A stretch of 64,000 bases of DNA, taken from positions 62,001 to 126,000 of the forward strand of contig NZ_LR134525.1 in NCBI RefSeq assembly GCF_900638555.1, read 5' to 3'. How positions within the stretch are numbered: position 1 is the stretch's first letter; every line of letters begins with the position of its first letter. The DNA comes from Neisseria meningitidis (lineage in GTDB: Bacteria > Pseudomonadota > Gammaproteobacteria > Burkholderiales > Neisseriaceae). The notes under the pieces were generated by a model. It had not been told where the DNA came from. It did no database searches and saw nothing but the letters and a program-made list of their open reading frames with translations. A program made the position numbers and the translations under genes. Positions 51,657 to 62,125 of the stretch are shown one piece after another.

Positions 51657-53135
51657 ATGTTCAGCAAGTTAACCCCTTTGGCTGAAACCGGCATCCCGAC
51701 CCTGTCGTGTGCAAACGCGGCAGGGCGTTTGTTGCATTCAGACAGCCGCCAAATCAAACAAGGCGATATTTTCGTTGCCTGTCCGGGCGAATATGCCGAC
51801 GGACGCAGTTATATCCCCGCCGCCGTTGCCAACGGCGCGGCTTTTGTTTTTTGGGACGACGACGGCAAATTTGCGTGGAATCCCGAATGGAAAGTCCCCA
51901 ATCAAGGCATCAAAGATTTGAAACACCGTGCCGGCATATTGGCGGCGCAAGTTTACGGCAACGTTTCAGACGGTCTCAAATTCTGGGGCGTAACCGGAAC
52001 CAACGGCAAAACCTCCATCACGCAATGGCTGGCGCAAGCTGCCGATTTGTTGGGCGAAAAAACCGCCATTGTCGGCACGGTCGGCAACGGCTTTTGGGGT
52101 GCATTGGAAGAAACCACGCATACCACACCCGCCCCCGTCGATGTCCAAACCCTGCTCTACCGTTTCCGTCAACAAGGCGCAACAGTCGCCGCGATGGAAG
52201 TCTCCAGCCACGGGCTTGACCAGTCGCGCGTCAACGGCGTGTCATTCCGCAGCGCAATCTTTACCAACCTCACCCGCGACCACCTCGACTACCACGGCAC
52301 GATGGAAGCCTACGGTGCCATCAAGTCGCGCCTGTTTTACTGGCACGGCTTGAAACACGCAGTCATCAACGTGGATGACGAATACGGCGCGGAACTCGTA
52401 GGTCGTCTGAAAAAAGACTGTCCCGATTTGGCCGTTTATAGCTACGGCTTCAGCGAACACGCCGACATCCGCATTATCGATTTCACCGCCTCTTCAGACG
52501 GCATAGCAGCCGTATTCCAAACCCCGTGGGGCGAAGGGAAATGCCGCACGCGCCTGCTCGGACGGTTCAACGCGCAAAACCTCGCCGCCTGCATCGCCTT
52601 GCTGTGCGCCAACGGCTATCCGCTTGATAAAGTATTGGATGTGCTGGCAAAAATCCGTCCCGCTTCAGGGCGCATGGACTGCATCATGAACAGCGGCAAA
52701 CCTTTGGTCGTTGTCGATTATGCCCATACGCCCGACGCATTGGAAAAAGCACTCGCCACCTTGCAGGAAATCAAACCGCAGGGTGCGGCTTTGTGGTGCG
52801 TATTCGGTTGCGGCGGTAACCGCGATCGCGGCAAACGCCCGCTGATGGGCGCGGCAGCCGTACAGGGCGCGGATAAAGTCGTCGTCACCAGCGACAACCC
52901 GCGTTTGGAAAATCCGCACGACATCATCAACGACATCCTGCCTGCCGTTCCCGCGCCCGAATGCGTCGAAGCCGACCGTGCCGCCGCCATCCGTTATGCG
53001 GTTGAACAAGCCGCCGCAAACGACATCATCCTGATTGCCGGCAAAGGGCATGAAAACTATCAGGATGTACAAGGCGTGAAGCACCGTTTTTCCGATCTTG
53101 AAATCGTCGGACAGGCTTTGTTAACTCGTAAATAA
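51657..53135 (+). CDS. murE: UDP-MurNAc-tripeptide synthetase MurE
   Basis: It adds meso-diaminopimelate to UDP-MurNAc-Ala-Glu. The 492 residues have DSRQIKQGDIFVACPG at the N-terminus, the ATP loop GVTGTNGKTSITQWL (about 118), DHLDYHGTMEAYGAIK with the carbamylated Lys, and TSDNPRLENP: the DNPR motif marks meso-DAP specificity. It starts 24 bases after penA. Confidence 0.95.
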   Translation: MFSKLTPLAETGIPTLSCANAAGRLLHSDSRQIKQGDIFVACPGEYADGRSYIPAAVANGAAFVFWDDDGKFAWNPEWKVPNQGIKDLKHRAGILAAQVYGNVSDGLKFWGVTGTNGKTSITQWLAQAADLLGEKTAIVGTVGNGFWGALEETTHTTPAPVDVQTLLYRFRQQGATVAAMEVSSHGLDQSRVNGVSFRSAIFTNLTRDHLDYHGTMEAYGAIKSRLFYWHGLKHAVINVDDEYGAELVGRLKKDCPDLAVYSYGFSEHADIRIIDFTASSDGIAAVFQTPWGEGKCRTRLLGRFNAQNLAACIALLCANGYPLDKVLDVLAKIRPASGRMDCIMNSGKPLVVVDYAHTPDALEKALATLQEIKPQGAALWCVFGCGGNRDRGKRPLMGAAAVQGADKVVVTSDNPRLENPHDIINDILPAVPAPECVEADRAAAIRYAVEQAAANDIILIAGKGHENYQDVQGVKHRFSDLEIVGQALLTRK

Positions 53136-53157
53136 TGGGATATTCGGACGGCATCGT

Positions 53158-54803
53158 ATGAAACAATCCGCCCGAATAAAAAATATGGATCAGACATTAA
53201 AAAATACATTGGGCATTTGCGCGCTTTTAGCCTTTTGTTTTGGCGCGGCCATCGCATCAGGTTATCACTTGGAATATGAATACGGCTACCGTTATTCTGC
53301 CGTGGGTGCTTTGGCTTCGGTTGTATTTTTATTATTATTGGCACGCGGTTTCCCGCGCGTTTCTTCAGTTGTTTTACTGATTTACGTCGGCACAACCGCC
53401 CTATATTTGCCGGTCGGCTGGCTGTATGGTGCGCCGTCTTATCAGATAGTCGGTTCGATATTGGAAAGCAATCCTGCCGAGGCGCGTGAATTTGTCGGCA
53501 ATCTTCCCGGGTCGCTTTATTTTGTGCAGGCATTATTTTTCATTTTTGGCTTGACAGTTTGGAGATATTGTGTATCGGGGGGGTATTTGCTGACGTAAAA
53601 AACTATAAACGCCGCAGCAAAATATGGCTGACTATATTATTGACTTTGATTTTGTCCTGCGCGGTGATGGATAAAATCGCCAGCGATAAAGATTTGCGAG
53701 AACCTGATGCCGGCCTGTTGTTGAATATTTTCGACCTGTATTACGATTTGGCTTCCGCGCCGGCACAATATGCCGCCAAGCGCGCCCACATTTTGGAAGC
53801 AGCAAAAAAAGCGTCAACATGGCATATCCGTCATGTTGCGCCCAAGTATAAAAATTATGTTGTGGTTATCGGTGAGAGCGCGCGTTCGGATTATATGAAT
53901 GTTTACGGTTTCCCATTGCCCGATACGCCTTTTTTGAGTCAGACCAAAGGGCTGTTGATAAACGGTTACCAATCGACCGCCCACGCGACGAATCTTTCGC
54001 TGCCGCAGACTTTGGGGCTGCCGGGAGAACCGAACAATAACATCGTCAGCTTGGCGAAGCAGGCGGGTTTTCGGACGGCGTGGCTGTCTAATCAAGGAAT
54101 GTTGGGGCATTTTGCCAACGAAATTTCCACCTATGCCCTACGCAGCGATTATCCGTGGTTTACCCAAAGGGGTGATTATGGCAAAAGCGCGGGGTTGAGC
54201 GACCGCCTTTTGTTGCCGGCGTTCAAACGGGTTTTGATAGGAAATGCAGGCACGAAGCCTCGGCTGATTGTGATGCACCTGATGGGTTCGCACAGTGATT
54301 TTTGCACACGTTTGGATAAGGATGCGCGGCGGTTTCAGTATCAAACTGAAAAAATATCCTGCTATGTTTCCACCATCGCGCAAACCGATAAATTTTTAGA
54401 AGATACAGTTAAGATATTGAATGAAAATAAAGAAAGCTGGTCTTTGGTTTACTTTTCCGACCACGGTTTGATGCATGTCGGTAAAGGCGGCGAGCGAACG
54501 TTGACACATGGTGCGTGGAAGCGTCAAAGCTACGGCGTGCCGCTGGTTAAAATTTCGTCCGATGATACGCGGCGCGAAATGATTAAAGTGAGGCGCAGCG
54601 CGTTTAATTTTTTACGCGGATTCGGCAGTTGGACGGGTATCGAAACCGACGAGTTGCCCGATGACGGCTATGATTTTTGGGGGAATGTTCCCGATGTGCA
54701 GGGCGAAGGCAATAACCTTGCCTTTATCGACGGACTGCCCGACGACCCCGCGCCGTGGTATGCGGGAAAAGGCAAATCGACTAAAAATACGTCTAAAAAA
54801 TGA
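53158..54803 (+). CDS. pptA: Pilin phosphoethanolamine/phosphocholine transferase PptA, phase-variable, OFF
   Basis: An inner-membrane sulfatase-fold transferase that decorates type IV pilin with phosphoethanolamine or phosphocholine. The N-terminal frame (53158-53598) has about four membrane helices (LGICALLAFCFGAAIA, ASVVFLLLLARGF, LYFVQALFFIFGLTVW). It meets a G7 tract (53577-53583) and stops after SGGYLLT. The other frame continues from GGVFADVKNYKRRSKIW, with a fifth helix and the catalytic domain: YVVVIGESARSDYMNVYG, STAHATNLSLPQT (nucleophile Thr), HLMGSHSDF, and YFSDHGLMHVG. Eight Gs (or five) would restore one 548-residue protein. From memory this position matches meningococcal pptA (NMB0415), known to be phase variable. 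Confidence 0.87.
53577..53583 (+). repeat. Poly-G phase-variation tract of pptA
   Basis: Seven Gs after TGTATC. TC+G7+TAT keeps the frame that stops ten bases later at 53598; the full frame needs G5, G8 or G11. So the gene is one G short of ON. Confidence 0.85.
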
Positions 54804-54927
54804 TACGTACAGAAAAAATGCCGAATGAGAATGGGAAAATAATCTGTGTTTTACCACAGCAAAACAGGCGATAAAAAAATCAGCCGCTACCGATGTGTCC
54901 GCCGCCCGAATATTAACGAAAGTAAAT

Positions 54928-56286
54928 ATGAAACCACTGGACCTAAATTTCATCTGCCAAGCCCTCAAGCTTCCGATGCCGTCTGAAAGCAAACCCGTGT
55001 CGCGCATCGTAACCGACAGCCGCGACATCCGCGCGGGCGATGTGTTTTTCGCATTGGCGGGCGGGCGGTTTAATGCGCATGATTTTGTTGAAGACGTATT
55101 GGCTGCGGGTGCGGCGGCGGTTGTGGTTTCGCGCGAAGATTGCGTTGCAATGGATGGCGCGTTGAAAGTCGATGACACGCTTACCGCGTTGCAAATGTTG
55201 GCGAAGGCGTGGCGCGAGAATGTGAACCCGTTTGTGTTCGGTATTACCGGCTCGGGCGGCAAGACGACGGTGAAGGAAATGTTGGCTGCGGTATTGCGCC
55301 GCCGTTTCGGCGATAATGCCGTTTTGGCGACGGCAGGCAACTTCAACAACCACATCGGATTGCCGTTGACTTTGTTGAAATTAAACGAAAAACACCGCTA
55401 TGCCGTGATTGAAATGGGTATGAACCATTTTGGCGAACTGGCGGTTTTGACACAAATCGCCAAACCCGATGCCGCATTGGTCAACAACGCCATGCGCGCC
55501 CATGTCGGCTGCGGTTTCGACGGAGTGGGCGATATTGCCAAAGCGAAAAGCGAGATTTATCAAGGCTTATGTTCAGACGGCATGGCGCTGATTCCTCAAG
55601 AAGATGCCAATATGGCTGTCTTCAAAACGGCAACGCTTAATTTGAATACGCGCACTTTCGGCATCGATAGCGGCGATGTCCACGCGGAAAATATCGTGCT
55701 GAAACCGTTGTCGTGCGAATTTGATTTGGTGTGCGGCAACGAGTGCGCAGCCGTGGTTCTGCCCGTTCCCGGCCGCCACAATGTCCACAACGCCGCCGCC
55801 GCCGCCGCGCTGTCTTTGGCTGCAGGTTTGAGTTTGAACGATGTGGCGGAAGGTTTAAAAGGCTTCAGCAATATCAAAGGCCGTCTGAACGTCAAATCCG
55901 GAATCAAGGGCGCAACCCTGATTGACGATACTTATAATGCGAACCCTGACAGCATGAAAGCTGCGGTTGACGTGTTGGCGCGTATGCCTGCGCCGCGTAT
56001 TTTCGTGATGGGCGATATGGGCGAACTGGGTGAGGACGAAGCCGCCGCCATGCACGCCGAAGTCGGCGCGTACGCCCGCGACCAAGGCATCGAAGCGGCT
56101 TATTTTGTCGGCGACAACAGCGTCGAAGCGGCGGAAAAATTTGGCGCGGACGGTTTGTGGTTCGCCGCCAAAGACCCGTTGATTCAAGTGTTGCGCCACG
56201 ATTTGCCCGAACGCGCCACCGTGTTGGTGAAAGGTTCGCGCTTTATGCAGATGGAAGAAGTGGTCGAGGCATTGGAGGATAAGTGA
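54928..56286 (+). CDS. murF: UDP-MurNAc-pentapeptide synthetase MurF
   Basis: It adds D-Ala-D-Ala to UDP-MurNAc-tripeptide. The 452 residues have VTDSRDIRAGDVFFALAG (about 30), the ATP loop GITGSGGKTTVKEML (about 108), EMGMNHFGELAVL, GRHNVHNAAAAAAL and DDTYNANPDSMKAAV. I start at 54928 (MKPLDLNF) since the longer frame from 54895 lacks support. The stop overlaps the following small gene. Confidence 0.95.
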   Translation: MKPLDLNFICQALKLPMPSESKPVSRIVTDSRDIRAGDVFFALAGGRFNAHDFVEDVLAAGAAAVVVSREDCVAMDGALKVDDTLTALQMLAKAWRENVNPFVFGITGSGGKTTVKEMLAAVLRRRFGDNAVLATAGNFNNHIGLPLTLLKLNEKHRYAVIEMGMNHFGELAVLTQIAKPDAALVNNAMRAHVGCGFDGVGDIAKAKSEIYQGLCSDGMALIPQEDANMAVFKTATLNLNTRTFGIDSGDVHAENIVLKPLSCEFDLVCGNECAAVVLPVPGRHNVHNAAAAAALSLAAGLSLNDVAEGLKGFSNIKGRLNVKSGIKGATLIDDTYNANPDSMKAAVDVLARMPAPRIFVMGDMGELGEDEAAAMHAEVGAYARDQGIEAAYFVGDNSVEAAEKFGADGLWFAAKDPLIQVLRHDLPERATVLVKGSRFMQMEEVVEALEDK

Positions 56287-56288
56287 AA

Positions 56289-56465
56289 ATGAAAAGTCGA
56301 CGTTTTTTTAAAGCCTTATTGTTGATTGCCGCGCTGGTCGGCGCGTTTTATGCCGGAATGCAGACGCAGGCGTATCTTTATGAAGATTTATGTTTAGACT
56401 TGGGTGGCGGCAAAAATCCGGGGAGTTACCCGATTTGCGTGATTGGGAAAGTCTCTGCACGTTAA
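56289..56465 (+). CDS. Small hypothetical membrane protein between murF and mraY
   Basis: A 58-residue protein with a basic start (MKSRRFFKAL), one membrane helix (LLLIAALVGAFYAG) and a Gly-rich C-terminal part with two Cys (EDLCLDLGGGKNPGSYPICVIG). GAGGATAA precedes it. A GTG at 56283 that overlaps the murF stop is an alternative start. Its place in the wall cluster and its tight coupling suggest co-expression, but I do not recognise its function. Confidence 0.65.
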   Translation: MKSRRFFKALLLIAALVGAFYAGMQTQAYLYEDLCLDLGGGKNPGSYPICVIGKVSAR

Positions 56466-56558
56466 TCTGCAAAAGTCGTCCGAAACCTTGCCGGGCGGCA
56501 AGCCAACCTCAAACGGGCACAAGCCCATGTAACGACAAAAACAAAAAAAGGAAGCCCC

Positions 56559-57641
56559 ATGTTTTTATGGCTCGCACATTTCAGCAACTGGTTAACCGGT
56601 CTGAATATTTTTCAATACACCACATTCCGCGCCGTCATGGCGGCGTTGACCGCCTTGGCGTTTTCCCTGATGTTCGGCCCGTGGACGATACGCAGGCTGA
56701 CCGCGCTCAAATGCGGGCAGGCAGTGCGTACCGACGGTCCGCAAACCCACCTCGTCAAAAACGGCACGCCGACGATGGGCGGTTCGCTGATTCTGACCGC
56801 CATTACCGTGTCCACCCTGTTGTGGGGCAACTGGGCAAACCCGTATATCTGGATTCTCTTGGGCGTATTGCTCGCCACGGGCGCACTCGGTTTTTACGAC
56901 GACTGGCGCAAAGTCGTCTATAAAGACCCCAACGGCGTGTCCGCCAAATTCAAAATGGTGTGGCAGTCAAGCGTTGCCATTATCGCCGGTTTGGCATTGT
57001 TTTACCTTGCCGCCAATTCCGCCAACAATATTTTGATTGTCCCGTTCTTCAAACAAATCGCCCTGCCGCTGGGCGTGGTCGGCTTTTTGGTGTTGTCTTA
57101 CCTGACCATCGTCGGCACATCCAATGCCGTCAACCTCACCGACGGCTTGGACGGCCTTGCGACCTTCCCCGTCGTCCTCGTTGCCGCCGGCCTCGCCATC
57201 TTCGCCTATGCCAGCGGCCACTCACAATTTGCCCAATACCTGCAATTACCTTACGTTGCCGGCGCAAACGAAGTGGTGATTTTCTGTACCGCCATGTGCG
57301 GCGCGTGCCTCGGTTTCTTGTGGTTTAACGCCTATCCCGCGCAAGTCTTTATGGGCGATGTCGGTGCATTGGCATTGGGTGCCGCGCTCGGTACCGTCGC
57401 CGTCATCGTCCGCCAAGAGTTTGTCCTCGTCATTATGGGCGGATTATTTGTCGTAGAAGCCGTATCCGTTATGCTTCAGGTCGGCTGGTATAAGAAAACC
57501 AAAAAACGCATCTTCCTGATGGCGCCCATCCATCACCACTACGAACAAAAAGGCTGGAAAGAAACCCAAGTCGTCGTCCGCTTTTGGATTATTACCATCG
57601 TCTTGGTGTTGATCGGTTTGAGTACCCTCAAAATCCGCTGA
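56559..57641 (+). CDS. mraY: Phospho-MurNAc-pentapeptide translocase MraY
   Basis: It makes lipid I by moving phospho-MurNAc-pentapeptide to undecaprenyl phosphate. The 360-residue polytopic inner-membrane protein has [11 protein letters not shown] (about 68), GFYDDWRKV with the DD pair (about 110), [10 protein letters not shown] (about 190), [13 protein letters not shown] (about 265) and the [12 protein letters not shown] motif (about 320). AAAAAAAGGAAG precedes the ATG. Confidence 0.95.
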   Translation: MFLWLAHFSNWLTGLNIFQYTTFRAVMAALTALAFSLMFGPWTIRRLTALKCGQAVRTDGPQTHLVKNGTPTMGGSLILTAITVSTLLWGNWANPYIWILLGVLLATGALGFYDDWRKVVYKDPNGVSAKFKMVWQSSVAIIAGLALFYLAANSANNILIVPFFKQIALPLGVVGFLVLSYLTIVGTSNAVNLTDGLDGLATFPVVLVAAGLAIFAYASGHSQFAQYLQLPYVAGANEVVIFCTAMCGACLGFLWFNAYPAQVFMGDVGALALGAALGTVAVIVRQEFVLVIMGGLFVVEAVSVMLQVGWYKKTKKRIFLMAPIHHHYEQKGWKETQVVVRFWIITIVLVLIGLSTLKIR

Positions 57642-57645
57642 ACCT

Positions 57646-57675
57646 ATGCCGTCTGAACACCTTTCAGACGGCATT
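57646..57675. terminator. Inverted DUS pair after mraY
   Basis: ATGCCGTCTGAAC and TTTCAGACGGCATTT with a minimal loop, four bases past the stop. It may partly end transcription inside the dcw cluster. Confidence 0.6.
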
Positions 57676-57755
57676 TGAACGCGCAATAAACCTGCGGCGA
57701 CAATCCGCCCAGCCCTATCGTTAACGGCGGCTTATACTAAAACAGAAGTAAAACC

Positions 57756-58028
57756 ATGAAACAGACAGTCAAATGGCTTGCCGCCGCCCTGATTGCCTTG
57801 GGCTTGAACCAAGCGGTGTGGGCGGATGACGTATCGGATTTTCGGGAAAACTTGCAGGCGGCAGCACAGGGAAATGCAGCAGCCCAAAACAATTTGGGCG
57901 TGATGTATGCCGAAAGACGCGGCGTGCGCCAAGACCGCGCCCTTGCACAAGAATGGCTTGGCAAGGCTTGTCAAAACGGATACCAAGACAGCTGCGACAA
58001 TGACCAACGCCTGAAAGCGGGTTATTGA
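57756..58028 (+). CDS. Secreted protein with a single Sel1-like repeat
   Basis: A 90-residue protein with a signal peptide (MKQTVKWLAAALIALGLNQAVWA) and one Sel1-like repeat (GNAAAQNNLGVMYAERRGVRQDRALAQEWLGKAC), then a Cys-containing tail that could form a disulphide with the repeat. Sel1 repeats mediate protein contacts. The homologue at this place in other meningococci may have more repeats and has been linked with epithelial invasion; that is recollection, not tested. Here only one repeat is present. Confidence 0.8.
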   Translation: MKQTVKWLAAALIALGLNQAVWADDVSDFRENLQAAAQGNAAAQNNLGVMYAERRGVRQDRALAQEWLGKACQNGYQDSCDNDQRLKAGY

Positions 58029-58111
58029 ACAGCTCGCGATGCCGTCTGAAAGCGGCTTGAGCAGGATCAGACATCCCCTGCTCAATATGATTTGTTTTAG
58101 GACAAACCAAA

Positions 58112-59449
58112 ATGACTTTCCAAAACAAAAAAATCCTCGTCGCCGGACTTGGCGGCACGGGTATTTCCATGATTGCCTACCTGCGCAAAAACGGCGCGGA
58201 GGTTGCTGCGTATGATGCGGAGCTGAAGCCGGAACGCGTGTCGCAAATCGGTAAGATGTTTGACGGGTTGGTGTTTTACACGGGCCGTCTGAAAGATGCG
58301 CTCTCCAACGGTTTCGATATTCTGGCACTCAGCCCCGGCATCAGCGAGCGGCAGCCGGATATCGAGGCCTTTAAGCGAAACGGCGGACGCGTGTTGGGCG
58401 ACATCGAATTGCTGGCGGACATTGTGAACCGCCGCGGCGACAAGGTGATTGCGATTACCGGCAGCAACGGCAAAACCACGGTAACGAGCCTGGTCGGCTA
58501 TCTCTGCATCAAGTGTGGGCTGGATACCGTTATCGCGGGCAATATCGGCGCGCCGGTTTTGGAGGCGGAATTGCAGCGCGAAGGCAAAAAGGCGGACGTG
58601 TGGGTGTTGGAGCTTTCCAGTTTCCAACTGGAAAACACCGAAAGCCTGCGCCCGACTGCGGCGACAGTGCTGAACATTTCCGAAGACCATCTCGACCGCT
58701 ACGACGACTTGCTCGACTACGCGCATACCAAAGCCAAGATTTTCCGTGGCGACGGTGTGCAGGTTTTGAATGCGGACGATGCGTTCTGTCGTGCGATGAA
58801 GCGCGCCGGGCGCGAGGTGAAATGGTTTTCGTTGGAATACGAAGCCGATTTTTGGTTGGAACGTGAGACAGGTCGCCTGAAACAAGGCAATGAAGATTTG
58901 ATTGCCACGCAAGATATTCCGCTGCAAGGCTTGCACAACGCCACTAACGTGATGGCTGCCGTTGCCTTGTGCGAAGCCGTCGGTTTGCCGCGCGAAGCAT
59001 TGCTCGAACACGTCAAAACCTTTCAAGGCCTGCCGCACCGCGTGGAAAAAATCGGCGAGAAAAATGGCGTGGTGTTCATCGACGACAGCAAAGGCACGAA
59101 CGTCGGTGCGACCGCCGCCGCGATTGCCGGTTTGCAAAATCCGCTCTTCGTGATTTTAGGCGGCATGGGCAAAGGGCAGGACTTCACGCCCCTGCGCGAC
59201 GCGCTTGCCGGCAAGGCAAAAGGCGTGTTCCTGATCGGTGTCGATGCGCCGCAAATCCGCCGCGATTTGGACGGCTGCGATCTGAATATGACCGACTGCG
59301 CCACTTTGGAAGAAGCGGTTCAGAAGGCATATGCCCAAGCCGAAGCGGGCGATATCGTGCTGCTCAGCCCCGCCTGCGCGAGTTTCGATATGTTTAAAGG
59401 CTACGCGCACCGTTCGGAAGTGTTTATCGGGGCGTTTAAGGCTTTGTGA
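58112..59449 (+). CDS. murD: UDP-MurNAc-alanine-glutamate ligase MurD
   Basis: It adds D-glutamate to UDP-MurNAc-L-Ala. The 445 residues have the N-terminal nucleotide-binding [19 protein letters not shown], the ATP loop [16 protein letters not shown] (about 115), [13 protein letters not shown] (about 165), [37 protein letters not shown] (here LPHRVEKI and DDSKGTN) and the C-terminal [29 protein letters not shown] precedes the ATG. Confidence 0.95.
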   Translation: MTFQNKKILVAGLGGTGISMIAYLRKNGAEVAAYDAELKPERVSQIGKMFDGLVFYTGRLKDALSNGFDILALSPGISERQPDIEAFKRNGGRVLGDIELLADIVNRRGDKVIAITGSNGKTTVTSLVGYLCIKCGLDTVIAGNIGAPVLEAELQREGKKADVWVLELSSFQLENTESLRPTAATVLNISEDHLDRYDDLLDYAHTKAKIFRGDGVQVLNADDAFCRAMKRAGREVKWFSLEYEADFWLERETGRLKQGNEDLIATQDIPLQGLHNATNVMAAVALCEAVGLPREALLEHVKTFQGLPHRVEKIGEKNGVVFIDDSKGTNVGATAAAIAGLQNPLFVILGGMGKGQDFTPLRDALAGKAKGVFLIGVDAPQIRRDLDGCDLNMTDCATLEEAVQKAYAQAEAGDIVLLSPACASFDMFKGYAHRSEVFIGAFKAL

Positions 59450-59601
59450 TACTGTCTGAAACGCAACCGCCGTCATTGTTGGGCGGCAAGTAAAGATTTA
59501 GAATACCGATTTGGGATGTATCGTATGTTCGGACGGCATTGTCTGCCGTCTGAAATTTTTGCCCTTTGCGGCAGGTGCAAACAGACTGGCAGGTGGTTTT
59601 T

Positions 59602-60900
59602 TTGAAGATTTCGGAAGTATTGGTAAAAGTGGGCGACGGTGTCCACACTCTGCTGCTCGACAGGCCGATTGTGCGCGACGGCAGGAAATTCGACGCGCCG
59701 CTTTTGTGGATGGTGGTGCTGATGACGGCGTTCAGCCTGCTGATGATTTATTCGGCTTCTGTGTATTTGGCATCAAAAGAAGGCGGCGATCAGTTTTTCT
59801 ATTTGACCAGACAGGCGGGGTTCGTCGTTGCCGGCTTGATAGCGAGCGGTTTGTTATGGTTTCTTTGCAGGATGAGGACATGGCGGCGGCTTGTGCCGTG
59901 GATTTTTGCCCTATCCGGCCTGTTGCTGGTAGTCGTATTGATTGCCGGGCGCGAAATCAATGGCGCGACCCGTTGGATACCTTTGGGTCCGTTGAATTTC
60001 CAGCCGACCGAGCTGTTCAAGCTGGCGGTCATCCTTTATTTGGCAAGCCTGTTCACGCGCCGTGAAGAAGTGTTGCGCAGCATGGAAAGTTTGGGTTGGC
60101 AGTCGATTTGGCGGGGGACGGCCAATCTGATCATGTCCGCCACCAATCCGCAGGCACGTCGTGAAACATTAGAAATGTACGGCCGTTTCCGGGCGATCAT
60201 CCTGCCGATTATGCTGGTGGCGTTCGGTTTGGTGCTGATAATGGTACAGCCGGATTTCGGTTCGTTTGTCGTCATTACCGTCATTGCCGTTGGAATGCTG
60301 TTTTTGGCAGGATTGCCGTGGAAATATTTTTTCGTCCTGGTAGGCAGCGTCTTGGGCGGGATGGTGCTGATGATTACCGCCGCTCCCTACCGTGTGCAGC
60401 GGGTAGTGGCATTTTTGGACCCGTGGAAAGACCCGCAGGGTGCCGGCTACCAGCTTACCCACTCTCTGATGGCAATCGGGCGCGGAGAGTGGTTCGGTAT
60501 GGGTTTGGGTGCGAGTTTGAGCAAACGCGGCTTTCTGCCGGAAGCGCATACCGATTTTATTTTTGCCATCATCGCCGAAGAATTCGGTTTCTTCGGTATG
60601 TGCGTGCTGATATTCTGTTACGGCTGGCTGGTGGTGCGGGCGTTTTCCATCGGCAAGCAGTCGCGCGATTTGGGTTTGACTTTCAACGCCTATATCGCTT
60701 CGGGTATCGGCATTTGGATCGGTATCCAAAGTTTCTTCAATATCGGTGTGAACATCGGTGCTTTGCCGACCAAAGGTCTGACGCTGCCGTTGATGTCCTA
60801 TGGCGGTTCGTCAGTCTTTTTCATGCTGATCAGCATGATGCTGCTGTTGCGTATAGATTATGAAAACCGCCGGAAAATGCGCGGTTACCGGGTGGAGTAA
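59602..60900 (+). CDS. ftsW: Septal peptidoglycan polymerase FtsW (SEDS)
   Basis: An inner-membrane SEDS glycosyltransferase that polymerises lipid II at the septum with PBP2. The 432 residues have ten membrane segments, GREINGATRWIPLGPLNFQPTEL (shown as INGATRWI and FQPTELFK), GYQLTHSLMAIGRGEWFGMG, EAHTDFIFAIIAEEFGF and the C-terminal GLTLPLMSYGGSS. I chose the TTG at 59602 (KISEVLVKVG) because GGCAGGTGG lies just before it; the frame is open from 59566 but has no better start. murG follows after three bases. Confidence 0.92.
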   Translation: MKISEVLVKVGDGVHTLLLDRPIVRDGRKFDAPLLWMVVLMTAFSLLMIYSASVYLASKEGGDQFFYLTRQAGFVVAGLIASGLLWFLCRMRTWRRLVPWIFALSGLLLVVVLIAGREINGATRWIPLGPLNFQPTELFKLAVILYLASLFTRREEVLRSMESLGWQSIWRGTANLIMSATNPQARRETLEMYGRFRAIILPIMLVAFGLVLIMVQPDFGSFVVITVIAVGMLFLAGLPWKYFFVLVGSVLGGMVLMITAAPYRVQRVVAFLDPWKDPQGAGYQLTHSLMAIGRGEWFGMGLGASLSKRGFLPEAHTDFIFAIIAEEFGFFGMCVLIFCYGWLVVRAFSIGKQSRDLGLTFNAYIASGIGIWIGIQSFFNIGVNIGALPTKGLTLPLMSYGGSSVFFMLISMMLLLRIDYENRRKMRGYRVE

Positions 60901-60903
60901 ATC

Positions 60904-61971
60904 ATGGGCGGTAAAACCTTTATGCTGATGGCGGGCGGAACGGGCGGACATATTTTCCCCGCGCTGGCGGTGGCGGATTCATTGCGCGCGCGCGGCCATC
61001 ATGTAATTTGGCTGGGCAGCAAGGATTCGATGGAAGAGCGCATCGTGCCGCAATACGACATCCTGCTCGAAACGCTGGCGATTAAAGGCGTGCGCGGCAA
61101 CGGCATCAAACGCAAGCTGATGCTGCCGTTTACTTTGTATCAAACTGTCCGCGAAGCGCAGCAGATTATCCGCAAACACCGTGTCGAGTGCGTCATCGGC
61201 TTCGGCGGCTTCGTTACCTTTCCCGGCGGTTTGGCGGCGAAGTTATTAGGCGTGCCGATTGTGATTCACGAGCAAAACGCCGTGGCAGGTTTGTCCAACC
61301 GCCACCTGTCGCGCTGGGCGAAGCGGGTGTTGTACGCTTTTCCGAAAGCGTTCAGCCACGAAGGCGGCTTGGTCGGCAACCCCGTCCGCGCCGATATTAG
61401 CAACCTGCCCGTGCCTGCCGAACGCTTCCAAGGGCGTGAAGGCCGTCTGAAAATTTTGGTGGTCGGCGGCAGTTTGGGCGCGGACGTTTTGAACAAAACC
61501 GTACCGCAGGCATTGGCTTTGCTGCCCGACAATGCGCGTCCGCAGATGTACCACCAATCGGGACGGGGCAAGCTGGGCAGCTTGCAGGCGGATTACGACG
61601 CGCTGGGCGTGCAAGCGGAATGCGTGGAATTTATTACCGATATGGTGTCCGCCTACCGCGATGCCGATTTGGTGATTTGCCGTGCCGGCGCGCTGACGAT
61701 TGCCGAGTTGACGGCGGCGGGATTGGGTGCGTTGTTAGTGCCGTATCCTCACGCCGTTGATGACCATCAAACCGCCAACGCGCGTTTTATGGTGCAGGCG
61801 GAGGCGGGATTGCTGTTGCCGCAAACCCAGTTGACGGCGGAAAAACTCGCCGAGATTCTCGGCGGCTTAAACCGCGAAAAATGCCTCAAATGGGCAGAAA
61901 ACGCCCGTACGTTGGCACTGCCGCACAGTGCGGACGACGTTGCCGAAGCCGCGATTGCGTGTGCGGCGTAA
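60904..61971 (+). CDS. murG: UDP-GlcNAc:lipid I GlcNAc transferase MurG
   Basis: It makes lipid II by adding GlcNAc to lipid I on the inner face of the membrane. The 355 residues show the N-terminal LMAGGTGGHIFPALAVAD, GFGGFVTFPGGLAAKLL, IHEQNAVAGLSNR, a second Rossmann half VVGGSLGADVLN, and the donor-binding CRAGALTIAELTAAGL. It starts three bases after ftsW. Confidence 0.96.
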   Translation: MGGKTFMLMAGGTGGHIFPALAVADSLRARGHHVIWLGSKDSMEERIVPQYDILLETLAIKGVRGNGIKRKLMLPFTLYQTVREAQQIIRKHRVECVIGFGGFVTFPGGLAAKLLGVPIVIHEQNAVAGLSNRHLSRWAKRVLYAFPKAFSHEGGLVGNPVRADISNLPVPAERFQGREGRLKILVVGGSLGADVLNKTVPQALALLPDNARPQMYHQSGRGKLGSLQADYDALGVQAECVEFITDMVSAYRDADLVICRAGALTIAELTAAGLGALLVPYPHAVDDHQTANARFMVQAEAGLLLPQTQLTAEKLAEILGGLNREKCLKWAENARTLALPHSADDVAEAAIACAA

Positions 61972-61980
61972 ACTGCCGAA

Positions 61981-62014
61981 CCATGCCGTCTGAAAAGCCG
62001 TTCAGACGGCATGG
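61981..62014. terminator. Inverted DUS pair between murG and murC
   Basis: CCATGCCGTCTGAA and TTCAGACGGCATGG pair over a six-base loop. Confidence 0.6.
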
Positions 62015-62125
62015 ATGTTTTTTATTTCAATCCGCTATATATTTGTCAGAAAACTATGGCGCGCAAACGGTCAGCCCTTTAAAATAACGCCTTTACGCAT
62101 CGAAAATCCACCGGAACGCAACATT

